Positions 7,555 to 15,406 of a stretch of DNA of 37,441 nt are shown here, piece by piece. Every line of letters begins with the position of its first letter. The first letter of the stretch is position 1. The stretch comes from Myxococcaceae bacterium (GTDB lineage Bacteria > Myxococcota > Myxococcia > Myxococcales > Myxococcaceae). Both the position numbers and the translations under genes were made by a program. The DNA lies in the NCBI GenBank assembly GCA_019694575.1, contig JAIBBR010000040.1, positions 1 to 37,441 on the forward strand, read 5' to 3'. Below the pieces are notes generated by a model. The model was given only the letters and a program-made list of their open reading frames with translations. It had not been told where the DNA came from and did not search any database.

Positions 7555-8145
7555 TTAGGTACGCAGGTTACGGCCCATTTCCTTCAGCACGTCTTGCTTG
7601 GCCGCCATGATGTTGGTGAGCATCGAGCACAAGAGCGATTGCTGTTTCATGCGCTTGTCGATGAGGAACATTTGGCGTTGCAGCGGGTCATGAATCAGGC
7701 TGAACAGTTGGGCTTCCTCAGGAGAGAACAGGCCCAGCGACGCGGCCACTCCGCCAATTGAGCCGTCTCCGTTGAAACCGCTGACGCCCACCATTTGGCC
7801 GTTGGCGCCGTATTGGTAATAAGGGTAGGCGCCCAAGCGGTCTCCGGCGCTCGGCAGGTAACCACTATTGACCATGTTGCTCACGTTGTTGCTCATCGCT
7901 TGCGCGCCTTGAACTGCACCGTCCATCATGCGGTCGAGGGGGTTTAAAATGGCCTTTGGAATACCCATGTCAGCCAAACCCGACGTCAGGCCTTTGCCGA
8001 TGTTCGCCCCTTCTTCGAAGATGCTCACAGTCGCTTCGGCTCCACCCTTCGCAGCCCCTCCTCCCACGGCCTGCTGCACCGAGCCATTCATCGACTGCTT
8101 GGCCATCTCTGACATGCCTTTGAAATCGATTCCCATGAAACCCAT
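7555..8145 (-). CDS. Gly/Met/Ser-rich putative T3SS-secreted subunit (paralogue of the product of 24037-24600)
   Basis: 196 aa, not a recognised family. It has no Sec signal. The sequence is rich in Gly, Met, Ala, Ser and Asn, with mobile-looking stretches (VGGGAAKGGAEA, GYLPSAGDRLGAYPYYQY) and amphipathic helices at the end (SPEEAQLFSLIHDPLQ, then about 158-196). The last 37-38 residues align without gaps to the C-terminus of the protein at 24037-24600 (shared M, M, S, N, D, K, N, R and many conservative pairs). A GAGGAG SD precedes the ATG. A FliA-like promoter lies at 8209-8235 and a terminator follows, so it is a discrete unit among TPR chaperone genes. It is inferred to be an exported filament, needle or translocator-type subunit. 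Confidence 0.75.
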   Translation of the reverse strand: MGFMGIDFKGMSEMAKQSMNGSVQQAVGGGAAKGGAEATVSIFEEGANIGKGLTSGLADMGIPKAILNPLDRMMDGAVQGAQAMSNNVSNMVNSGYLPSAGDRLGAYPYYQYGANGQMVGVSGFNGDGSIGGVAASLGLFSPEEAQLFSLIHDPLQRQMFLIDKRMKQQSLLCSMLTNIMAAKQDVLKEMGRNLRT

Positions 8146-8208
8146 GATCTGCTCCTCAAAAGGACTTCGAGATTGTTCGCGACTCAGTACCTAGAGCCTA
8201 TGAAATGA

Positions 8209-8235
8209 TTATCGGGTGACGCGTTTGAAGGTTGC
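8209..8235 (-). promoter_or_regulatory. FliA-like promoter candidate, site 1
   Basis: Reading leftward: GCAACCTT (8235-8228), 11 bp, CCCGATAA (8216-8209). The second half matches the FliA -10 consensus GCCGATAA at 7 of 8 positions. The first half is unlike E. coli TAAAGTTT but nearly the same as the element at 24716-24723, with the identical 11-bp spacing. It lies in the 100-bp gap upstream of the secreted-subunit gene at 7555-8145, about 63 bp from its ATG. Confidence 0.55.
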
Positions 8236-8245
8236 GTCGGTTTTC

Positions 8246-8704
8246 TTATTTTCCAAAAGACGCACCTAACATGGCGGAAATCTTAAACTTAATCTCCTCG
8301 TCCGCCCCGGCCACTTGGTCGCCTTTGCGTAAATCTTCAACCGCGGCCCCTTTTTGGCCCAACGAAAGCTTCACCTCAGCCCGGCCCACGTAAGCCTGGG
8401 CATCTTGAGGCGAAAGCTTCACCGCCACGTCATACGCCGCGAGCGCGCCCTGGGCATTGCCACTGGCCAGCTCCACCACGCCGAGCGCCTTGGCAAAGTA
8501 AGGGTCTAACGGGTTAACCGCGTAAAGCCCCTGAAACAGGGTACGCGCCTGCTCTAATTTACCCTGGTAGTAAAAGAAGTAGGCAGTTCGGGCGATGGCG
8601 TACAGCTCTTCATCGCTGTACCCGCGCACGTCTTTCAGTGTCGCCTTGCCGTCGGCCCAACGCTGTAAAAGCGTCACCTGGCCGGTATCTGTCACCTCCG
8701 ACAT
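8246..8704 (-). CDS. TPR protein, LcrH/SycD-like T3SS chaperone candidate
   Basis: 152 aa, close to the usual 150-170 aa of SycD/LcrH chaperones and the most canonical of the set. It has an N-terminal helix (about 8-25), then three TPRs (AYFFYYQGKLEQARTLFQGL, FAKALGVVELASGNAQGAL, AYVGRAEVKLSLGQKGAAV) and a final helix. Its ATG directly abuts the stop codon of the preceding 159-aa gene, so the two are translationally coupled. It sits immediately upstream of the promoter and gene for a putative secreted subunit, its most likely client. Confidence 0.88.
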   Translation of the reverse strand: MSEVTDTGQVTLLQRWADGKATLKDVRGYSDEELYAIARTAYFFYYQGKLEQARTLFQGLYAVNPLDPYFAKALGVVELASGNAQGALAAYDVAVKLSPQDAQAYVGRAEVKLSLGQKGAAVEDLRKGDQVAGADEEIKFKISAMLGASFGK

Positions 8705-9184
8705 TTAGTACTTGTCCTCTTGGCTTTGGCGGCGCAGGCGCTCGATTTCATCGACTTCATCTTTGAGCTGCTTCACCAAGCTCAGCATTTGCCCTTCGCG
8801 GGCGAGCAGGCCTTTAAGGCGCTCCAACCGGTCGGGCGTCACCTTCACCGTCGCCAAACCGCGTTCAAGCTGCGCGCGTAAGTCACCATTGTCACGGCCC
8901 ACCGCCAAGCCCAAATGCTCGCGCTCACGAAATGCCTCTAAATCACCGTCGTGGCCCTCGGGCATGGGAGGAAACGGCAGGCGCATTTCGTCGGCCGAAT
9001 GGGCGGGGCCGATAGAGTCCATCAGCGCTGACGAGGCGAGCGACGGGTTCTTGGGGTCTCCCTTTTTACGCAGCTGCTTCTTACGGTCGAGCTGCGCTGG
9101 GTCGACCAGGCGCTCACGAACGGTGCGGGGGGCTCCCCAGGGCCACTGCGGTACGCCGGGAGGTGGCTGGTTAATTTTCGCCAT
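8705..9184 (-). CDS. Hypothetical protein of the T3SS operon
   Basis: 159 aa, not recognised. The N-terminus is Pro/Trp-rich and likely disordered (PPPGVPQWPWG), then a basic segment (about 30-48), an acidic middle and a long C-terminal helix with coiled-coil character (about 115-155, KVTPDRLERLKGLLAREGQM and onward, rich in Leu/Glu/Lys). It has no signal peptide or membrane helix. It lies between the stand-alone SctU C-domain gene (25 bp gap) and a SycD-like chaperone gene (directly adjoining). A co-chaperone, gatekeeper-like regulator or small substrate are all possible, and the sequence does not choose between them. Confidence 0.7.
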   Translation of the reverse strand: MAKINQPPPGVPQWPWGAPRTVRERLVDPAQLDRKKQLRKKGDPKNPSLASSALMDSIGPAHSADEMRLPFPPMPEGHDGDLEAFREREHLGLAVGRDNGDLRAQLERGLATVKVTPDRLERLKGLLAREGQMLSLVKQLKDEVDEIERLRRQSQEDKY

Positions 9185-9208
9185 AGCTCGACTTTAACTT
9201 TCGCGGGT

Positions 9209-9505
9209 TCATTTTGTCTTCGCAGGCCCCGTGCCTTCTTCTCGTTGCTGCAACGCGAAGACGAAGTTCAGCACTTCGGCCACCGCGTCATAGAGCTCTT
9301 CGGGCACCTCTTCGCCCACTTCGACGCGGTACAGCGCATTGGCGAGGCCCACGTTGCGCATCACCGGCACGCCGTACTCTTCGGCAATCTTTTTTATCTT
9401 CTCGGCCTTGAGCCGCAGGCCCTTGGCCACCACGCGCGGCGCGGGGTCTTTCTCTTTGTCGTACTTGAGCGCTACCGCGATGTCGTCGTCGTTGGCCACG
9501 GGCAC
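9209..9505 (-). CDS. Stand-alone SctU/FlhB C-terminal domain protein (FlhB2-like)
   Basis: 98 aa. It aligns along its whole length with the cytoplasmic C-domain of the adjacent SctU: AVALKYD, AP-R-[VI]-VAK, MRNV/LRNV-x-LA-x-ALYRV, VG-[ED]-EVP, ELYDAVAE. It has no membrane part. Where SctU has the cleavage motif NPDH this protein has NDDD, so it begins roughly where the cleaved C-fragment would and cannot self-cleave at that site. Similar short FlhB-C homologues exist beside flagellar genes in some bacteria. The GTG at 9505 lies 8 bp past the sctU stop, suggesting coupled translation. It may substitute for, or compete with, the SctU C-fragment in substrate switching. Confidence 0.9.
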   Translation of the reverse strand: MPVANDDDIAVALKYDKEKDPAPRVVAKGLRLKAEKIKKIAEEYGVPVMRNVGLANALYRVEVGEEVPEELYDAVAEVLNFVFALQQREEGTGPAKTK

Positions 9506-9513
9506 CTAAGGCA

Positions 9514-10602
9514 TCAAACTGTAGCACCCGCGGGTTGCGAGCCGCTCGAGGGGGCCTTCAAGCCGTAAACGAAGAGCAGAATTTCAGCCACCGCGTCGTA
9601 GAGCTCGCCGGGCACTTCGTCGCCCACGTCAACGCGGTAAAGCGCATGGGCCAACGGCACGTTGCGCAGCATCACCACGCCGTGCTCGCGGGCCACGGCT
9701 TTGAGCGTTTGGGCTTGCTCATCAAGTGCCTTGGCGACAATGCGCGGCGCGCCGCCCTGCCCTGCGTCGTACTTGAGCGCCACCGCCACATGGTCAGGGT
9801 TGGTGACGACGACGTCGGAGCTTTTCACGGCTTCCATCTGCTGGCCTTCGAGAATTTCTTGGTGCAGCTCTTTGCGCTTTGCCTTGTGGTGCGGGTCTCC
9901 TTCACTTTCTTTGTATTCACGCTTCACTTCGTCTTTCGACATCATCAGTTCTTTCATGTGCGTCTTGCGCTGGAACCAAATGTCGAAAATGCCGAACAGC
10001 AGGTAAATGAGCGCCACCCTTACCGACACGCGGTAAACGAGCTCGCCCATCACGTCCATCGTGAGCTGGGTGTCGCCGCGCACGGTGGCCACCACCATGC
10101 CCATCGCGTCGCGCACCACGCCATAAACCACATACGCGGTGATACTGATTTTCAGCATCGACTTGAGCAGCTCGACCAGCGACTTCTTCGAGAACATGTT
10201 CTTCAGGCCGGCCAGCGGGTTCAGCTTGTCGAGCTTGGGAGCCAAAGGCTCGAGCGTGAAGAGCGCGCCCACCTGTAAGAAGTCGACCAGTGCGCCAGCA
10301 ATGGCCGCGGCGAACGCCACGGGAATGGTGAGCATCAGCAGGTCTTCGAAGGCCATTACCATCACGTGGTACATGGTGACGTGCATTTCCTGCGGGCTGG
10401 CAATGTGATCAAAGGTGAAGCGAAAAAGCCGGCTCACGCGCTCTTCGACGTCGGGCCAAATCGCCTTCATCGCGCTCATGCCGGCGATGAACACCGCCAA
10501 GCTGGTTAAATCGCGGCTCTTGGCGACCTGACCCTTCTTTCTCGAGTCGTCGAGTTTCTTCTGTGTCGGTTCTTCTGTTTTCTCGCCGCCTTCGTCACTC
10601 AT
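9514..10602 (-). CDS. sctU: T3SS export switch protein SctU (FlhB/YscU family)
   Basis: 362 aa. It has the family N-terminus (GEKTEEPTQKKLDDSRKKGQ), four membrane helices up to about residue 210, a basic linker and the cytoplasmic domain. The autocleavage motif, normally NPTH, reads NPDH (268-271): Asn, Pro and His are kept and Thr is replaced by Asp. The family protein controls the switch from early to late substrates. It follows sctT by 6 bp and is followed by a partial duplicate of its own C-domain. The C-terminus ends in a short Ser/Gly/Pro tail. Confidence 0.97.
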   Translation of the reverse strand: MSDEGGEKTEEPTQKKLDDSRKKGQVAKSRDLTSLAVFIAGMSAMKAIWPDVEERVSRLFRFTFDHIASPQEMHVTMYHVMVMAFEDLLMLTIPVAFAAAIAGALVDFLQVGALFTLEPLAPKLDKLNPLAGLKNMFSKKSLVELLKSMLKISITAYVVYGVVRDAMGMVVATVRGDTQLTMDVMGELVYRVSVRVALIYLLFGIFDIWFQRKTHMKELMMSKDEVKREYKESEGDPHHKAKRKELHQEILEGQQMEAVKSSDVVVTNPDHVAVALKYDAGQGGAPRIVAKALDEQAQTLKAVAREHGVVMLRNVPLAHALYRVDVGDEVPGELYDAVAEILLFVYGLKAPSSGSQPAGATV

Positions 10603-10608
10603 GGCGGC

Positions 10609-11442
10609 TCACGACAACAGTTGAATCGCCCGGCGCAACATGAGGAGCATCTCGCCGTACTCTTTCACCACGCGTTCTAAAATCACATGCAGCGCCATGA
10701 ACATCACCAGCGCGGTGACCATGGGCTTTATCTGCATTGAAACGAAGAACACCTGCACCTGCGGCGCGACGCGGTTAATCATGCCCAGCGCCAAGTCGGT
10801 CAAGAAGGTGGCCAAAAAGACGGGAGCGGCAATCGCCAGCGATACCCGCATCAAGTCGGCCCACACCCGCATAATCAAGTCGTAAAAGGCCCACTGCCCA
10901 GCCGCCATTTTGGGAAATTGGTCTAACGGAATCGCCACCAGGCTGTCGGCGAAGGCGGCAATCACCATGTGGTGGCCGTTCAGCGTGACGAAGAGCGCAG
11001 TGGCCAGCTGCAGCTTGATGGCGCCGTACAACGTCACCTGCTGGCCCAGCTGCGGCACCATGATGTTGGCCATGTTGGTGCCCGACATGTTGTCGATGAT
11101 TTGCCCAGCCACCCCCATGGCTTGAAAAACCGTACCCACCACGAATGACAGACACAGCCCTAAGAAAAGCTCCTTGAGCAGCAGCGCCAGAAACGGCAGC
11201 GGTGTCACCGGTATGTACTGCATGCGGTCAATCAGCCCGGGAAAAAGCACCAGGCCCACGGTGAGGCCCACTCCGATTTTCACTTCGGTGGGCACCGTTT
11301 CGCCGCCCAGAAACGGGGTGAGAATGAAGAGCGGCAACAACCGCGACATCATTAACGCCATGGTGAGCAGCACCACGGTGAACTCGACCTTGAGGCCGAG
11401 CTCACTGCGTATCTGCACCAACACGTCGGCGTAGTTGTTCAC
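10609..11442 (-). CDS. sctT: T3SS export apparatus protein SctT (FliR/YscT family)
   Basis: 277 aa, with the multiple hydrophobic helices of the family and conserved features such as FLGGETVPTEVKIGVGLTVG near residue 45 and PVFLATFLTDLALGMINRVAPQ near 210. It forms the inner-membrane export core with SctR and SctS. The GTG start overlaps the sctS stop by four bases (GTGA), the same type of junction seen at several places in this operon. Confidence 0.96.
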   Translation of the reverse strand: MNNYADVLVQIRSELGLKVEFTVVLLTMALMMSRLLPLFILTPFLGGETVPTEVKIGVGLTVGLVLFPGLIDRMQYIPVTPLPFLALLLKELFLGLCLSFVVGTVFQAMGVAGQIIDNMSGTNMANIMVPQLGQQVTLYGAIKLQLATALFVTLNGHHMVIAAFADSLVAIPLDQFPKMAAGQWAFYDLIMRVWADLMRVSLAIAAPVFLATFLTDLALGMINRVAPQVQVFFVSMQIKPMVTALVMFMALHVILERVVKEYGEMLLMLRRAIQLLS

Positions 11443-11705
11443 TGGGCGATGAGCGCGGGAAACCGGTCAAAAATATGAAAGGTGAAGCGCAGCAGCTGTG
11501 TGCCTATCCACGTGCCTGAGAGCGCAAGTACGCCAAACACCACCACCACTTTGGGGGCGAACGAGAGCGTCTGCTCCTGAATTTGCGTGGTGGCCTGAAA
11601 GACTGAAATGGCGAAACCGACAATCAGGCTCATCACGACGGGAGGCCCCGACGCGATGACGGTCAGCATCAACGCCTGCTGCGTGATGTAGGTGAGCTGG
11701 TGCAT
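11439..11705 (-). CDS. sctS: T3SS export apparatus protein SctS (FliQ/YscS family)
   Basis: 88 aa, the usual length. It has two membrane helices (about 12-38 and 52-75) joined by the conserved polar loop with ATTQIQEQTLSFAPK. Four copies normally wrap the SctR-SctT core of the export gate. The ATG at 11705 has a good AAAGGAG SD. It overlaps sctT by four bases. Confidence 0.96.
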   Translation of the reverse strand: MHQLTYITQQALMLTVIASGPPVVMSLIVGFAISVFQATTQIQEQTLSFAPKVVVVFGVLALSGTWIGTQLLRFTFHIFDRFPALIAQ

Positions 11706-11723
11706 GGCTTCTCCTTTGTTTCT

Positions 11724-12530
11724 TTATAAGTAACCGACCACCAACCCTTTGGCGATGAGGTACCAACCGTCGACGAGCACGAAGAGCAACAGCTTGAAGG
11801 GCATCGAAATGGTGGTGGGCGAAAGCATGTGCATGCCCAGCGCGAGCAAAATGTTGGCCACCACCATGTCGATGACGATGAAGGGCACGAAGAGCAGAAA
11901 GCCAATTTGAAAGGCCTCTTTCAGCTCTGACACCACGAAGGCCGGCGTGATGATTAAGAAATCACGGTCGGTGATGCCTTGCCGGTCTTCGGCTTTGCGC
12001 ATTTTCAAAGCCAGCGCATAAAAAAGCGACCGGTCTTTGGCGCTCACTTTACGCAAAAGAAATTCGCGTAAGGGTTCTTTGGCTTTCTTCGACGCTTCAA
12101 AAAGCTGCTCGGCGGTCTTGGCTGAAATGAGCCCTTCACTCGACTGAAAGCCCGCCACGTCGGCCGCGCGGAACATCTCTTGGCCCACCGGCGCCATGAT
12201 GTAGACGGTGAGAATAATCGCCAAGCCGGTAATCACCTGCGTCGGCGGTATTTGCTGCGTGCCCATCGCCGAACGCACGATAGAAAGCACCACCGAGATT
12301 TTGACGAAGCTCGTCACCATCAGCAGCACGAAGGGCAAAAAGCCCAACGCCGCCAACGCAATCATCAACACCAGCGGGCGGTTGGCGAACGAATCGCCGT
12401 CGAGCCCGGCACTGGCGTCGCCGCCCTTGGCCCCTTTGCGCTGGGCAAACGCCAACGCCGGCGTCAACACGCCGACCAGCAGGTAAAACCAGGGCTGGGC
12501 TCGGTGCAGCCACATCAAGCGGGTGCGCAA
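11724..12530 (-). CDS. sctR: T3SS export apparatus protein SctR (FliP/YscR family)
   Basis: 268 aa from the TTG at 12530, which has an AAGGAG SD ten bases upstream; an in-frame ATG at 12515 has no SD at proper distance. It starts with a signal-peptide-like region ending ALAFA-Q, which is a FliP-like trait since many injectisome SctR proteins lack one. The family core follows: SFVKISVVLSIVRSAMGTQQ-PP near 90-115, and the C-terminal FVVSELKEAFQIGFLLFVPF and MVVANILLALGM segments. It forms the pentameric export pore with SctS and SctT. It starts 5 bp after the FliO-like gene. Confidence 0.96.
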   Translation of the reverse strand: MRTRLMWLHRAQPWFYLLVGVLTPALAFAQRKGAKGGDASAGLDGDSFANRPLVLMIALAALGFLPFVLLMVTSFVKISVVLSIVRSAMGTQQIPPTQVITGLAIILTVYIMAPVGQEMFRAADVAGFQSSEGLISAKTAEQLFEASKKAKEPLREFLLRKVSAKDRSLFYALALKMRKAEDRQGITDRDFLIITPAFVVSELKEAFQIGFLLFVPFIVIDMVVANILLALGMHMLSPTTISMPFKLLLFVLVDGWYLIAKGLVVGYL

Positions 12531-12534
12531 GACT

Positions 12535-13062
12535 TCAGGTCTCCTTGGGAGGCGCTTTTTCGGGTTTCTTCAAAAGCAGCTTGGTGAGCAAAGGGCTCAA
12601 GGTCAAAGAAGCCGCCTTGGCTTGCGCCCGCAGCCGCTCGACTTCGGCGGTGTCGAGCTTGGCAATCAGGTTCAACGAGGCGTCAGCGCCGCCAATCAAC
12701 AGGTACTCGCCGGCGGCTTTCACCACGAAGAGCGCACGCTTGGTGTCGAGCGGCACCCGCTCGAGTACGTCGACCACCGCCGCGCCACCCACGGCTTTCA
12801 CCCCCATCAACCGGCGCAAACCGAAGTTCAGCACCAGGTATGCCGAAGCCACCACCAGGCCCAGCACCACGAGCGTGCGCACCAGCACCCAGCCCAACCC
12901 GACGTCGGCGTCTGCCAATTCGGGCGGCTCGCTCTTCGGAACCTGCGGCTCAATGACTTCGAGCACGCGTGCGTCGGCGCCCACCACGCCGGCGTCTTCG
13001 GCGAGGGCCGCGGTGCTCACCACCAACATGAAAAAGAGGGAGCGGGACAACAAGGGCCTCAC
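12535..13062 (-). CDS. FliO-like protein in the T3SS operon
   Basis: 175 aa. It has a signal-peptide-like N-terminus (about 1-21, ending STAALA-ED), a short acidic/Pro region, one membrane helix (about 57-85) and a compact cytoplasmic domain with the FliO pattern: VVDVLERVPLDTKRALFVVK followed by EYLLIGG and LIAKLD. In flagella FliO is an assembly factor for the FliP/FliR complex; injectisomes normally have no FliO. It sits exactly where fliO lies in flagellar operons, between fliN (here sctQ) and fliP (here sctR). The GTG start overlaps the sctQ stop by four bases. The call rests on pattern, size, topology and position. Confidence 0.8.
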   Translation of the reverse strand: MRPLLSRSLFFMLVVSTAALAEDAGVVGADARVLEVIEPQVPKSEPPELADADVGLGWVLVRTLVVLGLVVASAYLVLNFGLRRLMGVKAVGGAAVVDVLERVPLDTKRALFVVKAAGEYLLIGGADASLNLIAKLDTAEVERLRAQAKAASLTLSPLLTKLLLKKPEKAPPKET

Positions 13063-14414
13063 CCTACCAATGACAAAATGCGAACGCCGAGATTCCCCTC
13101 GATTTCTACCAGCTCGCCCCGGGCGACCACCTTGCCGTTGACTGACAAGTCCATGGGCTCTTTGGCCCCGCGGTTCAAATCGATGACTTGGCCCACTTTG
13201 AGAGCCACCACGTCTTCGGCGGTCACCGACACCCGCGCCAGCTCGACCGAAATCTGCAGCGGTATGTCGTTGAGCAGCTCGACACCTTCTGGGCCCTGCG
13301 ATGCATCTGACACTGTCGGCCTCCCGTTGCTGGAAGGGGCGCCTTCCCCCGGCGCACCTGAACCGGGGCGCACTTCATCACCCCACGAAAACGCTGTCAC
13401 TTTTGCCTGGTAGTGGCCGTTTTCGAGCGCCACTTCGACCTCGACATGCCCGGCGTTACCACGGCCCACCTTGAGCCGCGCAGTGCCATTTTCACCTTTG
13501 TCGGCACGACACGACAGCGCGTCAACCACCACCACGTCGCCTTCGCGCACCGCGGCAATGTCGCGGGCTGAAATTTCGACCTGGCCAATTTCAACCCGCA
13601 GCGCCACCGGCACCGCGGCCAAACGCTGGGCGTGGGCCAAGGCCTGTTGCTGCCGGCGCACGCGACGAATGTGCGCGTCGGGCGGCGGTTGCGACGCGCT
13701 GAGCAATGCGCCGGGAATGAACAGCCGCACGAAACCGGTCTGGCCGCCCACTGAAGCATGGAGCTGCGCCACGGCAAGAAGCGGCTCTTCAGCTATCAAC
13801 GCCTGGGCCTCTTCAAAGCCCCGTACCACGTTCTCTAAGCGCAACCGCGGGAGGCTTGAGTCGACATGCGGCGCCAACATGCGCATCACCTCGAGGAGCA
13901 CGTACATCAACACGCCCTCTTCGATGTCGGTCAGCGCGCGCATGGCCACCGCGTCGCCCGCGCCGCCGAGCAACTTGTCGATGATCACGTGCGCCAAGCC
14001 CAGCTCAACCTCGATGAAGCCGCGCGTCTTGTTGGGTGGGGGCGCGAGCACCGCCAAGAACGTCGGCTCGCTGATGAAACGCTTCACCTCGGCCAGCGGC
14101 ACCATTTGCAACTGCTCCAAGCGCAGCGTGACGTCTTCTTCAAACAACTCGGTCAGCCGCGCGCGCACCGCATCGAGCACCTGACTTTGGGGAGCAAGGC
14201 CCGGCAGCACCCATTCGACCCGGGTGAGCAGCTTTGCCTGGGCTTTCGAGACCGGCGGTAACCGGTCAAAGCGAAACGGCTGCCACCCGCGCAGCGCAAT
14301 GGCGGTGCCGGTGGCCGGCGTTCGCGTTCTCAGCTCGGGAGGCAACGGCACACCCGTCAACGTGGGCTCGTTGCCCGGCGGAAGGCGCCGTGGTTTGCCG
14401 GTTGGGTCATTCAC
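13059..14414 (-). CDS. sctQ: T3SS cytoplasmic sorting-platform/C-ring protein SctQ (FliM/FliN-like)
   Basis: 451 aa, longer than typical SctQ (about 310-350). The N-terminal ~240 residues include a FliM-middle-domain-like stretch (LTDIEEGVLMYVLLEVMRML near 160-180). Two SpoA (surface presentation of antigens) modules follow: SpoA1 at about 265-345 (PVALRVEIGQVEISARDIAA) and SpoA2 at about 380-451 (IPLQISVELARVSVTAEDVV then the RGELVEIEGNLGVRI end), separated by a Pro/Ser/Gly linker. It would build the cytoplasmic ring that docks the ATPase complex. GTGA overlaps join it to sctP and to the FliO-like gene. Confidence 0.93.
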   Translation of the reverse strand: MNDPTGKPRRLPPGNEPTLTGVPLPPELRTRTPATGTAIALRGWQPFRFDRLPPVSKAQAKLLTRVEWVLPGLAPQSQVLDAVRARLTELFEEDVTLRLEQLQMVPLAEVKRFISEPTFLAVLAPPPNKTRGFIEVELGLAHVIIDKLLGGAGDAVAMRALTDIEEGVLMYVLLEVMRMLAPHVDSSLPRLRLENVVRGFEEAQALIAEEPLLAVAQLHASVGGQTGFVRLFIPGALLSASQPPPDAHIRRVRRQQQALAHAQRLAAVPVALRVEIGQVEISARDIAAVREGDVVVVDALSCRADKGENGTARLKVGRGNAGHVEVEVALENGHYQAKVTAFSWGDEVRPGSGAPGEGAPSSNGRPTVSDASQGPEGVELLNDIPLQISVELARVSVTAEDVVALKVGQVIDLNRGAKEPMDLSVNGKVVARGELVEIEGNLGVRILSLVG

Positions 14415-15406
14415 GGCTGGGCCTCGATTTTCAGCTCTTCGAGGGTAAGCCCGCGGCCCGACAACGCCGCCTTCAACGCGTCGGCCTGCTCTTCAAGCAT
14501 CTTCAACACTTCGCGGTCGCTGCCAGAAAACACCGCCTGAATTTTGCCGCCTGACGACGACACTTTGACTTTCAGGCCCGAGAGCACGTCGCTGCGCAAA
14601 TCGATTTGAAACTCTGCCCGGCCGAGCGCGTTTTTGCCCACCCGCACCCGCTCGACGATTTTCTGGGCAATTTCGGTGGCGATGCGGCGCAGGCGGTCAG
14701 ACCCCGCCATGTCGCGTTTTTGCGCTACCGGCACCGGCGCCATCAACGCGGGGTTGAAACGAAAGCCCGCGGGCACTTCACCTTTGCCTTTCTTGTCACC
14801 CGAGCCCTGCCCGCCTTTGCCTCCCGCATCAGGGTCGGTCTTTCCCGCGCCCTTGTCGTGGCCTAAAGCCATGCCGGGCTTGGGGCCCGACTTCGAATTG
14901 TCACCCTCGCCGCGACGGCCCTGCATCGTTTCGCGCACCGAGCGGGCGTCGCTTTTGCGGCCTTCGCTGCCCCGCGCCAACGACGCCACGTCTTCTTGCT
15001 GCTGAACCAGGGTGTGCTCATCGTCGACGTGGTGGCCCGCTTTGTCGGCCTGGCCTTGTTCTTCACGCCGCTTCACGTCGCCGCTTTGGCGCTCTTGTGC
15101 GGTGCCCAACGCGCGCCGCGACATTGAACGCTTGCCGGTCTCGTCAGCCTTGGCTTTCTCTTGCCCGTGCCGCTCGAGCACCGTGGGCTCTTCGTCTTTC
15201 GCTTCTTTGAGCGCTTCAGAAATGGCGGCCCGCGCCGACTGGGTTTCTTGCCCGCGTTGCGCAACCTGCTTGTCTGCCTGCACCAAGCGCGAAAAGACCG
15301 ACTCGGCGCTTTGAATGGCGTTACGCCGCTGCTCTTCAGCCCGCTTTTGCTGTTGCAGGCGTTCTGTCGTGCGCGCGGCCTCGCGCTCGTCTTCGACGCG
15401 GCTCAC
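14411..15406 (-). CDS. sctP: T3SS needle/hook-length regulator SctP (FliK-like)
   Basis: 331 aa. The long N-terminal region is polar, charged and Gly-rich with little order (about 1-240), as in length-control ruler proteins. The C-terminal domain matches the FliK hook-length type: GRAEFQIDLRSDVLSGLKVK, a GKIQAVFSGSDREVLKML segment, then LKAALSGRGLTLEELKIE. Family members measure needle or hook length and trigger the SctU switch. It lies between sctO and sctQ, in the position of fliK, with four-base overlaps on both sides. The start is GTG. Confidence 0.88.
   Translation of the reverse strand: MSRVEDEREAARTTERLQQQKRAEEQRRNAIQSAESVFSRLVQADKQVAQRGQETQSARAAISEALKEAKDEEPTVLERHGQEKAKADETGKRSMSRRALGTAQERQSGDVKRREEQGQADKAGHHVDDEHTLVQQQEDVASLARGSEGRKSDARSVRETMQGRRGEGDNSKSGPKPGMALGHDKGAGKTDPDAGGKGGQGSGDKKGKGEVPAGFRFNPALMAPVPVAQKRDMAGSDRLRRIATEIAQKIVERVRVGKNALGRAEFQIDLRSDVLSGLKVKVSSSGGKIQAVFSGSDREVLKMLEEQADALKAALSGRGLTLEELKIEAQP

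Noticed and set aside
12523-13413. Rightward frame of 296 codons opposite the FliO-like gene and sctQ
   Set aside because: Shadow of two supported genes; no SD, no domain pattern, and composition typical of antisense GC-rich frames.
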